A stretch of 60,719 bases of DNA from Bacteroidales bacterium (GCA_017613015.1 JAGAEQ010000005.1:1-60719), one strand, 5' to 3'. Positions 35,389 to 44,517 are shown, counted from the first letter of the stretch. Program-made: numbers and translations. Notes: generated by a model not told the origin, from the letters alone.

Positions 35389-35955
35389 TTATGGGTTTGT
35401 TTTCAAAGGGATACGGGTCAGCTCTCCGGGGTCGTCGCAAGCTTGCAACAGGCTTTGCGCGTCGCGGTGCAGCAGGGGGTGGACCCATTCGGGGCAAATG
35501 TCGCAGATTGGCTGTAACACAAAACGGCGCCGGTGCAGCAGGGGATGGGGCAAGCTCAGCCGGTCGTGTTGCAGCACAAGGTCGTCGTAGGCAATCAGGT
35601 CAATGTCCAAGGGACGGTCCTGATAGTGCCCGTCGGCGCTTTTCGTGTGCCGGCCTGCCGCCTTTTCCAACTCCTGCGCAATCCTCAGCGCCTCCAAAGG
35701 TTCTAAGCGGGTTAGCACCAAGGCGGCCGCGTTCACAAAGTCATGGGCGGATTGGAAACCCCAGGGGCGGCTTCGGTAGTAGGGGGAGACGCGTGCCACT
35801 TTTCCCATTTTCGCTTCCAATTGCGGCCACAGCTCGTCAAGGCGGCGAGGAATGTCCCCCAGGTTGCCGCCCACGGAAAGCAGCAGCTTGTGCATGTCGG
35901 CGGTGTCGCAGGCCGTTTGGCGCGGGGGACGGGCGTTTCCGGTGGCTGTCTCCAT
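35389..35955 (-). CDS. folK: 2-amino-4-hydroxy-6-hydroxymethyldihydropteridine diphosphokinase
   Basis: Adds diphosphate to the pterin alcohol, the step before FolP. The sequence LLLSVGGNLGDIPRRLDELWPQL, SRPWGFQSAHDFVNAA and the HPPK signature DRPLDIDLIAYDDLVL are all present; the end contains LPHPLLHRRRFVLQPICDI. The annotated start at 35955 gives 188 residues. The family alignment, however, begins at the in-frame ATG 35895 (168 residues), and the first 20 residues have no family character, so the shorter form may be real. It is 38 bases downstream of hutI (on the minus strand) and probably cotranscribed with it. Confidence 0.9.
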   Translation of the reverse strand: METATGNARPPRQTACDTADMHKLLLSVGGNLGDIPRRLDELWPQLEAKMGKVARVSPYYRSRPWGFQSAHDFVNAAALVLTRLEPLEALRIAQELEKAAGRHTKSADGHYQDRPLDIDLIAYDDLVLQHDRLSLPHPLLHRRRFVLQPICDICPEWVHPLLHRDAQSLLQACDDPGELTRIPLKTNP

Positions 35956-35993
35956 GCGGTATGTTTATGTGTAAAAATCAGACAAACAACATT

Positions 35994-37225
35994 CTATTGA
36001 ACTTCTCCGTTCAGTATCACGGTCTCCACTTTGTTGCTGCCGAAGGCGTAGGGCATGAATTCATAAGTGGGGATGGGCTTGGTGATGTAGAGGTTGGCGG
36101 TTTTTCCCTTGGCGATGCTGCCCAATTGGTCCGAGCAATCCATGGCGTAGGCCGTGTTCAGGGTGGTGGCGTTGATGGCTTCCTCCGGTGTCATGCGGTA
36201 ATTGACGCAGGCCATGGAGAGCATCAGCTGCATGTTTCCCGAAGGCGAGGAGCCGGGGTTGAAGTCGGAGGCGATGGCGACCGGCAGTCCGGCTTCCATC
36301 ATGCGGCGCGCCGGTGCGTAGGGCATGTTCAGGAAGAAAGCCGCGCCGGGCAGAATGGTCGGCATGGTGTCCGAACCCTTGAGCGCGGCGATTTCCTCAT
36401 CTTCCGTATATTCAATGTGATCCACGGATAGCGCGTGGTATTTCGTTCCGGCTTGTATGCCGCCGGAGCGGGCCATTTCGTTGGCATGGATTTTCGGGCG
36501 CAGCCCGTAGCGCAGCCCGGCCTCCATCATGCGTTCCGTTTCATCGACGGTGAAAAATCCCTTGTCGCAGAACACGTCAAGGAAGTCTGCAAGCCCCTCA
36601 CTGGCCACTCGGGGAATCATCTCCTTGATAATCAAATCTACATAAGCTCCCTGACGACCCAAATATTCCTTGGGAACGGCGTGGGCGCCTAAAAAGGTGG
36701 CCTTGACGGTCAGGGGCGAAGTCTCCTTCAGGCGGCGGATCACCCGCAGCATCTTCAGCTCGTTTTCCGTGTCCAAGCCGTAGCCGCTTTTGATTTCCAC
36801 GGCTCCGGTGCCGTAGGATTTCATCTCCTCCAGGCGGGCGAAGGCGGCTTCGTAAAGGGATTCCTCCGAGTCCTCGCGCAGGCGTTGGCAGGAGTTCAGT
36901 ATGCCCCCGCCGCGTTTGGCGATTTCCTCGTAGGACAATCCGCGGATTTTGTCAATGTATTCGATTTCCCGGCTGCCGCTGTACACAATGTGGGTGTGGG
37001 AGTCGCAGAAGCAGGGGAACACCATTCTTCCCGTGGCGTCGATGCTGCGTTCCGCACGCTTTTCCTTCAGCTCCCGCATGGGGCCGAATTCCTTGATGCG
37101 GCCGTTCTCAATCAGCAGGTAGGCGTCCGTAATGGTGTGCAGGGTTTGCATGTCTTTGCCGGCGCGGAAACGGACCGGTTGCGCTTCCGTTGGATAAGTT
37201 GTTTGATGTTTTTGATGAGAAGCAT
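35994..37225 (-). pseudogene. hutI: Imidazolonepropionase HutI, apparent N-terminal frameshift
   Basis: Would hydrolyse imidazolone-5-propionate in histidine degradation. The main frame has GKDMQTLHTITDAYLLIENG, the metal site CDSHTHIVYSGSREIEY, YGTGAVEIKSGYGLDTENELKML, later HANE and the C-terminal DFNPGSSPSGNMQLMLSMAC segment, i.e. a complete catalytic domain. Its beginning is odd: an ATG at 37225 opens MLLIKNIKQLIQ, the usual first residues of this family, but in a different frame; the frames meet at about 37187-37192, where one base appears to be missing (a CAACGG site). Without the shift only non-family N-termini or an internal ATG (37151) are available. It may be a pseudogene, a sequencing error or a short functional form; see findings. 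hutH, hutU and a formimino-transferase are not adjacent. Confidence 0.8.
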
Positions 37226-37546
37226 GGCGGTATGTTTTTGTAAATGTGGTGTATACGTTTGTCTTTTTTGATGTTGCGAAGATAGTCAAAAAGGGGATGT
37301 GAAGCCGCTGGAATACGGATTTTTTTCATTTCGCCCCAGGGGAGTGCGTCGGAATTGAATCTACATGCCGCAAAAAAACAGCTGATGTGCAATAATTCAT
37401 CAATCGTGACGTTATATCAGTATGTTGAAAAAGAGATTACGCCTATTTGGAAGAGGAAATAATTCATTCACAACAGCTGAACAAAAGTAACAAAAAATGA
37501 CACTAAGTGAAGATGAGGTTGTTTTGATTGAAAACGCCAAAGTAAT
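37226..37546. other. Gap of 321 bases between hutI and the esterase gene
   Basis: AT-richer than its surroundings. It contains the possible hutI promoter boxes (minus strand, 37276-37284 and 37482-37489). I see no good plus-strand TAnnTTTG for the esterase, no hairpin with a T-run and no RNA gene. Short frames in it show no coding character. Confidence 0.5.
37276..37284 (-). promoter_or_regulatory. Possible -7 box for hutI
   Basis: On the minus strand TATCTTCGC resembles TAnnTTTG with one change and lies about 50 bases before the ATG at 37225. A better-matching minus-strand box, TACTTTTG, sits at 37482-37489, which would give a leader of about 255 bases. Neither has a good -33 element. Confidence 0.35.
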
Positions 37547-38497
37547 ATGTTCAAAAAGCTGTTTTTCAAGAGTCTGTTGACGGTCGTCGTACTGCTTTCG
37601 GGTGCTTGTAAGGCGGAGGGGCAGACCAAGGAGACCTTCCCTTTTGTGCAGCGGGACTCCACCCTCTTTCTGGATGTCTGGCATCCGGCCAACCCACGGG
37701 CTGACCGTGCGGCTGTGGTCTCCGTTTTCGGCGGCGGTTTCGTCATCGGGAAACGCGACGACAGCCTTCAAAGCAAAACCGCCCGGATGCTGAGCGAACG
37801 CGGCTTCACCGTCATCAGCATCGATTACCGTCTGGGCTTGAAGGACAGCGCCAAGGTCGCTGAATTGCAGGGACTGCTGAAAATTGACGATTTGTTCCAA
37901 TACTGCATCGGCTTGGCGGTGGAGGACTGTGCCGCCGCCATCGCGTGGGTCTGCGCCCATGCGGCGGAGCTGGGAATCGACCCTTCCAAAATCATCCTGA
38001 CAGGCAACTCGGCTGGAGCCATCACGGTGCTGCAGCTGGACTACAGCCGCGCCAATGCACTGCCGCCCGCCACACTGCTGCCGGCAGGCTGGAAGCCGGC
38101 GGCGGTCATCCCTTATGCGGGAGGTGTCATGTGCCGGAAGCGGGATTTGAAGTACGCCACTCCGCCCGCCCCCACGCTGCTGATGCATGGCATTGAGGAC
38201 AAAATTGTGGATTACAACCATTTCGGTCTTCCGTTCTGCGCCGGCATGTATGGTTCGAACTGCATTTCCAAACAGCTGAAGAAACAGGACATTCCCCATT
38301 GGATCATCCGTTTCAAGGGCGTCGGCCACGAGGTGGCGGTCTGGTTCCCAAAATCGGAGGAGCTGTTCTGCAGCTTCGCGGAGCAGACGCTTGCCGGCCG
38401 CATCTCCCGATTGGACGCGGTCATGTCCGACAACGAACTTCAGCCCACTGTCTGGACCACCATGAACGTGCTGCAAATGTACAAGGGTGCACACTGA
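37547..38497 (+). CDS. Exported alpha/beta-hydrolase (carboxylesterase-like)
   Basis: The 316-residue precursor starts with a hydrophobic signal (FKSLLTVVVLLSGAC) whose cysteine may make it a lipoprotein. The mature part has an oxyanion segment VSVFGGGFVIG (about 61-71), the nucleophile elbow GNSAGA (serine near residue 155) and a late Asp (HGIEDKIVDYNH) and His (GVGHEVA), the layout of carboxylesterases and BD-FAE-type feruloyl/acetyl-xylan esterases. Substrate unknown. Monocistronic by position, divergent from hutI and convergent with the DUF456 gene, whose end is 62 bases away. A short imperfect inverted repeat TTTGG-N7-CCAAA follows the stop. Confidence 0.8.
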   Translation: MFKKLFFKSLLTVVVLLSGACKAEGQTKETFPFVQRDSTLFLDVWHPANPRADRAAVVSVFGGGFVIGKRDDSLQSKTARMLSERGFTVISIDYRLGLKDSAKVAELQGLLKIDDLFQYCIGLAVEDCAAAIAWVCAHAAELGIDPSKIILTGNSAGAITVLQLDYSRANALPPATLLPAGWKPAAVIPYAGGVMCRKRDLKYATPPAPTLLMHGIEDKIVDYNHFGLPFCAGMYGSNCISKQLKKQDIPHWIIRFKGVGHEVAVWFPKSEELFCSFAEQTLAGRISRLDAVMSDNELQPTVWTTMNVLQMYKGAH

Positions 38498-38559
38498 CGT
38501 GTTCTTTGGTTAGCTGCCAAACGAACTGCGCCATTTTTAGCCGGTGTCTCCGATGCCAC

Positions 38560-39036
38560 TCAGAACAACCCCCAGACGAAGGCCACAATCATCGCGATGC
38601 AGACGACGGCCTTGCATAGCACGCCGCCGAGGAATCCGAGCAGCGAGCCGAAAGCGGCCTTCACCGCCGTGTTGGCTTCCCTGCCACCCAGCAGCTCGCC
38701 CAGCAGCGCCCCGACAAACGGCATGATGATGATGCCGAAGGGGGGCAGCACAAAAAGCCCCGCTAAGGTGCCGATCAGGCAGCCCCAGGAACCGTACTTG
38801 CTGCCGCCGAACTTTTTGGTGCCCATGGCGGGAATCAGGTAGTCCAACAGGGTCACCGCCGCTACGATGATGGCCATAGTCACCATGAAGGCGGTGGAGA
38901 AGGGGTGCTTGTCGGAAAGTTGCAGCAGGATGAGCCCGATGTAGCCGATGGGCGGGCCTGGAATGACCGGTGCCACGCAGCCTACAAGGCCGATAATCAG
39001 GGCGATGCCGCCCAAAAGGTAAAAGATGATATCCAT
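38560..39036 (-). CDS. DUF456 small membrane protein
   Basis: The 158-residue protein is very hydrophobic, with about four to five membrane segments (starting IIFYLLGGIALIIGLVGCVAPVIPGPPIGYIGLILLQL) and small-residue-rich stretches (GCLIGTLAGLFVLPPFGIIIMPFVGALLGELLGG; GSLLGFLGGVL) like glycine zippers. The PxxPGPP(I/L)GYxG motif is the mark of the DUF456 family, whose function is unknown. Its ATG at 39036 is 12 bases after the TPR gene's stop, so it is expressed with the TPR gene. Confidence 0.88.
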   Translation of the reverse strand: MDIIFYLLGGIALIIGLVGCVAPVIPGPPIGYIGLILLQLSDKHPFSTAFMVTMAIIVAAVTLLDYLIPAMGTKKFGGSKYGSWGCLIGTLAGLFVLPPFGIIIMPFVGALLGELLGGREANTAVKAAFGSLLGFLGGVLCKAVVCIAMIVAFVWGLF

Positions 39037-39048
39037 AGCTGTTTTTGT

Positions 39049-40887
39049 TTATGGTTGTGGATTTCCGCTGCTTCTGAGCACGCGGAAACGCTTTCTGGCT
39101 TCGGCGGCATGCAGGCTGTCCGGATACTGTTTCAGCAGCTGCTGGTACAGGTCCATGGCGGTCAGTGCGTCCTGCAGCTTTTCCTCCTGCAGGCGTGCAC
39201 GCAGGAACAGCGCGTCGTCGCTGAGCAGCCCGTCCGGATAGCGTTGCATGAAACTTTCCAGCAGGCGGTCCGCTTCGGGGTATTGCCGCTCCCCGATGGC
39301 GATGCGGGCGCGGAGCAGCAGCGCGTCGTCCTCCAAGGCGGCCGCCCCTTCGTACAAGGAAATGCTGTCCAGCTCCGTTTTGGCTTGGGCGTACTCCTTG
39401 CAGCTGTAGCGGTAATCCGCCCTGGCGTAGGCATGCAGGGCCCGGTTGAGGCTGTCGCCGCTGCGGTTGTCCTCAATCAGCACCGAAAGCTGCATGGCAT
39501 CGTTGGCAATCATTTTGGAGGTGGCGGCCCGCAGCACGTCCAGCTGCGCCTTGGCCCAGTCGAATTCGCCCATGTAGAAAGCCAGCCTGGCGTTCTTGAA
39601 CTTGGCGTTCTGCCCAATGGTGTCGTTGGGGAAGGCCTTTTCCACCTGGCTGTAGAGCAGGGTGGCCTCCCACACTTCACCCTCCCCGTGGTAAAGGTCG
39701 CCCAAGCGCAGTTTGCAGGCGGCTTTTCCGGTGGCGGACAGTTTGGAGCGGGTGCAGGCGTCTTGCAGCAGCTGTTTGGCCTTTTCGTTGTTTTTCAGGT
39801 AGAAGGACTCTATCTCAATGCGGTTCATGAAGGTTTCCAGATAAGTGTCCTGTAGGGGATGGCGGCTGAAAAAGCTGTCTAACTCCGTTTGCAGTTTGCG
39901 GATGTCCGGCAGGGCGGGAGGGTAGGTCTCGCACAATTGCAGGTAGCGTATGTGCAGGCTCCCGGCGACCGCCGCCTCATAGCAGGGCGAGTGTTCCGAA
40001 TAGTTTTTCCGAATCTGCTCATAGCCTTCCAACGCCACCGCGTAGGCCCGGTTGTCTCCGGCGATGGTGGCGGTCTCGTACACTATCCGCCCTTCGCCCC
40101 GGAAACGCCGGTCAATGGCGGCCGCCTGTTTCAGGGCTGCCGCGAAATCCTTCTCCTGTAGGGTGAACCACAGTAGCAGCCGGGCGTACACCGCTTCTTC
40201 GGGATGTTTGTTGGTGTATTGGAGCAGGGTTTTCCCTATGAGCGTTTTCTTCTGATTGTCTTCATCTTCCGCTGTCCAGGAGAGCAGTTCCGTCTCCACG
40301 CTGCCGATTTTGTCCGGATGCGCCCCCACCCACAGCATCAGCTCCCGCAGGGCGGGCTCGTGGCGTCCGTTCCGGCTGTGCAGCAGGGCAAGCTCGTAGG
40401 CGTAGGCCGCCGGGTCTCCGTTCAGGGTGCGGATTTTCTCATAGCAGCGGATGGCGTAGGCCTCCTGGTGGCAGGACAGGAAGGCGTTGGCCAGCTCCTT
40501 CAGCGACTGTTCCGTGTGGCGGTAGCCCGTGAGGCAGCGTTCGTACTGTTTTTGCGCCTTGCCCGGGTTCCCTTCCTTTTCATACACATAGCCCAGATCC
40601 ACGGGAAAACGCTGCATGTCGGGCATGCGCTTGATCTGGCGGTTCACCACGCGCTCCGCCTCTTTGTAGTCCCCGGTTTCCAGCAAGCATTGGAAATAAT
40701 AGGTATAATAATAGTTGTCCGGCTTCTGTTGGTACAGGGTGGCGAAAAGGCTGGCCGCTTTCTCGAACTCCTTGTTCTGAAAATAGTTAAGGGCCATCTG
40801 CTCCTGGTTGGGCTGTTGCGCCGCCGCAGGCAGCAGGCATCCGCAAAGCGCGGCGGCCAATCCGATGAGGGTGTTGCGTTTGCTCAT
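39049..40887 (-). CDS. Exported tetratricopeptide-repeat protein
   Basis: The 612-residue protein has a signal peptide (LAAALCGCLLPAAAQ) and TPR-like helical repeats along most of its length (EFEKAASLFATLYQQKPDNYYY; DYKEAERVVNRQIKRMP; the end YPEADRLLESFMQRYPDG and TAMDLYQQLLKQYPDSLHAAEARKRF). The final units resemble the repeats of outer-membrane assembly lipoprotein BamD (YfiO family), but there is no lipobox, so I do not call it BamD. Probably a periplasmic scaffold; function unknown. Cotranscribed with the DUF456 gene. Confidence 0.8.
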   Translation of the reverse strand: MSKRNTLIGLAAALCGCLLPAAAQQPNQEQMALNYFQNKEFEKAASLFATLYQQKPDNYYYTYYFQCLLETGDYKEAERVVNRQIKRMPDMQRFPVDLGYVYEKEGNPGKAQKQYERCLTGYRHTEQSLKELANAFLSCHQEAYAIRCYEKIRTLNGDPAAYAYELALLHSRNGRHEPALRELMLWVGAHPDKIGSVETELLSWTAEDEDNQKKTLIGKTLLQYTNKHPEEAVYARLLLWFTLQEKDFAAALKQAAAIDRRFRGEGRIVYETATIAGDNRAYAVALEGYEQIRKNYSEHSPCYEAAVAGSLHIRYLQLCETYPPALPDIRKLQTELDSFFSRHPLQDTYLETFMNRIEIESFYLKNNEKAKQLLQDACTRSKLSATGKAACKLRLGDLYHGEGEVWEATLLYSQVEKAFPNDTIGQNAKFKNARLAFYMGEFDWAKAQLDVLRAATSKMIANDAMQLSVLIEDNRSGDSLNRALHAYARADYRYSCKEYAQAKTELDSISLYEGAAALEDDALLLRARIAIGERQYPEADRLLESFMQRYPDGLLSDDALFLRARLQEEKLQDALTAMDLYQQLLKQYPDSLHAAEARKRFRVLRSSGNPQP

Positions 40888-41218
40888 GTGTACGCCAACA
40901 ACAACGTGTGGGAGGGCTTTTTATTTTGTATCGCCCTGTCCAAGGCGCGGATTTTTTGCCTTCGTGGGGGAGTTGTTTTTCAAATAATTGTTTTTCATGT
41001 TTTTAAATATTTTATTTTCTGCGAATAAAACGGCTGCGGCGCGGGTGTGGAAAAAACACGTGAATTATATGGGGAGGCATGGAAAAGGAATCGTTTTTTT
41101 ATATACCTTTGCAACTTTGAACAATTAAATTCAGAAATATTTTATCCTGCGTGTAATCAGTAAGTTGTAAATGCTGGTCGCATGCAGTGTGAGGCAATTA
41201 TCAATAAAAAAAAAGCAA
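40888..41218. other. Gap of 331 bases upstream of the EF-G2-type gene
   Basis: Holds a plus-strand -7 box (41104-41112) and a leader of about 100 bases before ATG 41219. The gap also has to contain the promoter of the divergent TPR gene, but I see no clear TAnnTTTG for it on the minus strand. It is AT-rich near 40990-41030 and 41090-41170. I see no hairpin with a terminator tail and no RNA gene. Confidence 0.5.
41104..41112 (+). promoter_or_regulatory. Bacteroidota-type -7 box for the EF-G2-type gene
   Basis: TACCTTTGC fits TAnnTTTG(C). Transcription from it would give a leader of about 100 bases before ATG 41219. No clear -33 TTTG is at the right distance. Confidence 0.6.
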
Positions 41219-43357
41219 ATGAAGGTTTATCAGACGAATGAAATCAGGAACGTGGCCCTTTTAGGGGGAGCCCGTGCGGGAAAAACCACTTTGGCGGAAG
41301 CCATGGCTTTTCACGGAGGCGTCATCAGCCGCAAGGGGAGTGTCGAGGACAAGAATACCATTTCCGACTACCGGGATATTGAGCTGGAACGCCAGAATTC
41401 CATTTATTCCACGGTGATGTACGCCGAATGGAAGAATTCCAAAATCAACATGATCGACTGCCCGGGCTTTGATGATTTCGTGGGAGAGGTCGTGAGCGCG
41501 TTGCGGGTGGCTGACACCGCGGTGATGGTGCTGAACACCCAGAACGGGGTCGAGGTCGGCGCCGAGGTGCAATGGCGCAGCATCAAGCGTTTCAACAAGC
41601 CGGTGGTTTTCGCCGCCAACCAGATGGATCACGAAAAAGCCAATTTCGATGAGACCGTCCGCCAGCTGAAAAACTTTTTTGGCAACGGCGTGACCGTTAT
41701 CCAATACCCGACCAACGCCACCGGTTCCGCTTTTGAGGGCGTGATTGATGTGCTGCACGGGAAAATGCTCAAATTTCCGGTCAATGGGGGAGATCCCGAA
41801 GTCGCCGAGATTCCGGCCAGCGAGAAGGACAAAGCCGAAGAGCTGCTGAACACGCTGATCGAGAACGCCGCCGAAAACGACGAGGCGCTGATGGAGAAAT
41901 TCTTTGAGGAAGGCACCCTGTCTCCCGATGAAATCAAGAAGGGTCTCCGTCTCGGCATCATCAGCCGTTCCGTGTTCCCGGTGCTTTGCTGCTCCGCCAA
42001 GACCGACCAGGGCGTGAACGCCTTGATGGACTTTATCCAGGAAAACTGCCCCGCTCCCGACCAGATGCCGTTTGAAAAGACCGTTCAGGGCAAGGAGCTG
42101 AAATGCGCTTCCTCCGAACCGCTGACCGCTTTTGTGTTCAAACTGAATGTGGAACAGCATTTGGGCGAAGTTGCCATGATGAAGCTGTACAACGGCGAGT
42201 TAGCCGTCGGCACCGATGTGATTAACGCCGCCAACAGCTCCAAGGAGCGTATCTCCCAGCTGATTTGCGTTGCCGGAAAGAACCGCGAACAGGTGGAGAA
42301 AGCCTGCGCCGGTGACATTGTGGGCACCATCAAGCTGAAGAGCGTATCCACGCAGCACACCCTGAACTCCGCCAAGAACGCGGAGGACACGGTTCCTCCC
42401 ACGGTGTATCCGGAACCCAAGTTCCGCACCGCCGTCCGCGCCAAGAACTCTTCCGATGACGAAAAACTGGGCCAGGTGCTGAACGACATTAAGAAGATGG
42501 ACCTCACCTTCCTGGTGGAGCAGTCCAAAGAACTGAAGCAGACCATCATTTCCGGACAGGGCGAGCAGCATCTGAACATTAACAAATGGATTATTGAGAA
42601 AGTCAATAAGATAGAGATTGAATTCTTCGCCCCGAAGATTCCGTACCGCGAAACCATCACCAAGTCTTCGGAGGCCATGTACCGCCACAAGAAACAGTCC
42701 GGCGGTTCCGGCCAGTTCGGCGAGGTGCACATGCTGATTGAGCCCTATTACGACGGCATGCCCAACCAGACCAAGTACCCCATCCGCGACACCCAGGAGT
42801 ATCCGCTGGATTGGGGCGGCAAGCTGGTTTTCAACAACTGCATCGTGGGTGGCGCCATTGACGCCCGCTTCATGCCCGCCATTCTGAAGGGCATCATGGA
42901 GAAGATGGAGGAGGGGCCGCTGACCGGTTCCTACGCCCGTGACATTGTGGTGAACATCTACGACGGTAAAATGCACCCGGTCGATTCCAACGAAACCGCG
43001 TTCAAGATTGCGGGCCGCACCGCTTTCCGCGAGGCCTTCAAGAACGCCGGTCCGCGTATTCTGGAACCCATTTACGATGTGGACGTGTACGTTCCCGCTG
43101 AGAACATGGGTGGTGTCATGACCGATTTGCAGGGCCGTCGCGGCATTGTGATGGGCATGGACAGCGAAGGCGGTTACCAGATCATTCACGCCAAGGTTCC
43201 GTTGGCGGAAATGAACAAGTATTCCACCTCCTTGAGCTCCATCACCAGCGGACGCGCCTCCTACGGCATGAAGTTCGCCGAGTACCAGCAGGTTCCTGCC
43301 GATGTGCAGTCCGCCTTGCTGAAGGCTTACGAGGAATCCCGCTCCGACGAGGACTAA
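41219..43357 (+). CDS. fusA2: Elongation factor G paralogue, EF-G2 type with altered GTPase motifs
   Basis: A 712-residue protein with the EF-G domain order, resembling the EF-G2 paralogue known from Bacteroides, which supports translocation without GTP hydrolysis during starvation. G1 (GGARAGKTT, residues 16-24) is intact, but the switch I element reads ERQNS instead of ERGIT, the G3 segment is DCPGFDDF instead of DTPGHxDF (the catalytic His is Phe84) and G4 is NQMD rather than NKxD (134-137). Domains II-V follow normally, with YRETI in domain IV and the C-terminal LQGRRGIVMGM. ATG 41219 starts the family-typical MKVYQTNEIRN. It is monocistronic with a good terminator, so it is controlled apart from its neighbours. 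fusA itself is not in the window. Confidence 0.88.
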   Translation: MKVYQTNEIRNVALLGGARAGKTTLAEAMAFHGGVISRKGSVEDKNTISDYRDIELERQNSIYSTVMYAEWKNSKINMIDCPGFDDFVGEVVSALRVADTAVMVLNTQNGVEVGAEVQWRSIKRFNKPVVFAANQMDHEKANFDETVRQLKNFFGNGVTVIQYPTNATGSAFEGVIDVLHGKMLKFPVNGGDPEVAEIPASEKDKAEELLNTLIENAAENDEALMEKFFEEGTLSPDEIKKGLRLGIISRSVFPVLCCSAKTDQGVNALMDFIQENCPAPDQMPFEKTVQGKELKCASSEPLTAFVFKLNVEQHLGEVAMMKLYNGELAVGTDVINAANSSKERISQLICVAGKNREQVEKACAGDIVGTIKLKSVSTQHTLNSAKNAEDTVPPTVYPEPKFRTAVRAKNSSDDEKLGQVLNDIKKMDLTFLVEQSKELKQTIISGQGEQHLNINKWIIEKVNKIEIEFFAPKIPYRETITKSSEAMYRHKKQSGGSGQFGEVHMLIEPYYDGMPNQTKYPIRDTQEYPLDWGGKLVFNNCIVGGAIDARFMPAILKGIMEKMEEGPLTGSYARDIVVNIYDGKMHPVDSNETAFKIAGRTAFREAFKNAGPRILEPIYDVDVYVPAENMGGVMTDLQGRRGIVMGMDSEGGYQIIHAKVPLAEMNKYSTSLSSITSGRASYGMKFAEYQQVPADVQSALLKAYEESRSDED

Positions 43358-43372
43358 GGGTTTTCCCCATAC

Positions 43373-43400
43373 AAAAAGCCGCCCACGGGCGGCTTTTTTT
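43373..43400 (+). terminator. Rho-independent terminator after the EF-G2-type gene
   Basis: A GC-rich hairpin, GCCGCC (43378-43383) and GGCGGC (43388-43393) around a 4-base loop, with A5 before it and T7 after it. It begins 15 bases behind the stop at 43357. The A-run also allows it to act in the other direction. Confidence 0.88.
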
Positions 43401-43500
43401 GTTTTTTCGCGGGCAGTACGCAGTGCGTCCTTTTTTTTCTCCGCCGCATTTTAGGGTAAAATTTGCGGAAGTTGTCGGTCGGCCGTATCTTTTTTTGCAC

Positions 43501-43509
43501 TATCTTTGC
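43501..43509 (+). promoter_or_regulatory. Bacteroidota-type -7 box for the kdsD operon
   Basis: TATCTTTGC matches TAnnTTTG(C) and lies 30 bases before ATG 43540. No clear -33 TTTG at standard spacing. Confidence 0.6.
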
Positions 43510-43539
43510 AGTTTGGAAAAAGATAAAGGGGTCACGGAA

Positions 43540-44517
43540 ATGATAACGGAATCCAGTGCGAAAATCAAGGAGGCCGCCATCCGCTGCATACGTCAGGAGG
43601 CTACGGCGGTCAGTTTGTTGGAAAATTTTGTGGATGACGGTTTTGTGGAAAGCGTGCGGACCATGTTCCACGCCACGGAAGGCCGCATTATTGTCACGGG
43701 GATAGGGAAAAGCGCCATCATCGGGCAGAAAATGGTGGCCACGCTGAACTCCACAGGCACCCCGGCCATTTTCATGCACGCGGCGGACGCCATCCACGGC
43801 GACTTGGGAATCATCCAGCCGCACGATGTGGTGGTTGTCATCTCCAAAAGCGGGAACACGCCGGAAATCACCATGCTGCTTCCGATGATACGCATGCAGG
43901 ACAACAAGGTCATTGCCATTGTCGGCAACACCGACTCCTATCTGGCCAAACACGCGGATTACGTGGTGAACGCCACGGTTTCCAAGGAGGCCTGCCCGAA
44001 TAATCTGGCTCCGACAACCAGCACCACTGCCCAGTTGGTCATGGCGGACGCTTTGGCCATCTGCCTGATTTCCCTCCGGGGATTCTCCGCGCAGGACTTT
44101 GCCCGCTACCATCCGGGCGGCACCTTGGGCAAGCAGCTCTACCTGAAAGTCGGGGATTTGAGCAAGGAGAATGAGAAACCCGAAGTGAAACTGGAGGACG
44201 AACTGAATACCGTCATCTACGAGATTTCCTCCAAACGTTTGGGAATGACCGCCGTCATTGACAACGGTCAGATTGTGGGCATCATCACCGACGGCGATTT
44301 GCGGCGCATGCTGCACAAAACTTCCGATGTGCATGCGGTGCGGACGAAGGACATCATGTCGCCCCACCCCAAGACGATACATGAAAGTGAATTGGTTGTC
44401 AAAGCCTTGGAAATCATGCGCAAGAACAGCATCACCAGCATTCTGGTCGTGAACGACACGGAGGCCTACACCGGGGTCATTCACCTGCACGACATCATCA
44501 AGGAAGGCATCATATGA
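43540..44517 (+). CDS. kdsD: D-arabinose 5-phosphate isomerase (KpsF/GutQ family)
   Basis: Converts ribulose 5-phosphate to arabinose 5-phosphate, the first committed step to Kdo for lipopolysaccharide. The 325-residue protein has a sugar-isomerase (SIS) domain (TGIGKSAIIGQKMVATLNSTGTPAIFMHAADAIHGDLG...ISKSGNTPE), the YHPGG segment, and two C-terminal CBS domains (from about 200; LGMTAVIDNGQIVGIITDGDLRR; SITSILVVNDTEAYTGVIHLHD). The start is ATG 43540; the upstream extension lies in the terminator/promoter region. Its TGA shares ATGA with the next gene, so translation is coupled. Confidence 0.93.
   Translation: MITESSAKIKEAAIRCIRQEATAVSLLENFVDDGFVESVRTMFHATEGRIIVTGIGKSAIIGQKMVATLNSTGTPAIFMHAADAIHGDLGIIQPHDVVVVISKSGNTPEITMLLPMIRMQDNKVIAIVGNTDSYLAKHADYVVNATVSKEACPNNLAPTTSTTAQLVMADALAICLISLRGFSAQDFARYHPGGTLGKQLYLKVGDLSKENEKPEVKLEDELNTVIYEISSKRLGMTAVIDNGQIVGIITDGDLRRMLHKTSDVHAVRTKDIMSPHPKTIHESELVVKALEIMRKNSITSILVVNDTEAYTGVIHLHDIIKEGII

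Noticed and set aside
37412..38494. Antisense open frame of 360 codons opposite the esterase
   Set aside because: The esterase frame has signal peptide, oxyanion segment and GNSAG; the opposite frame has no recognisable feature.
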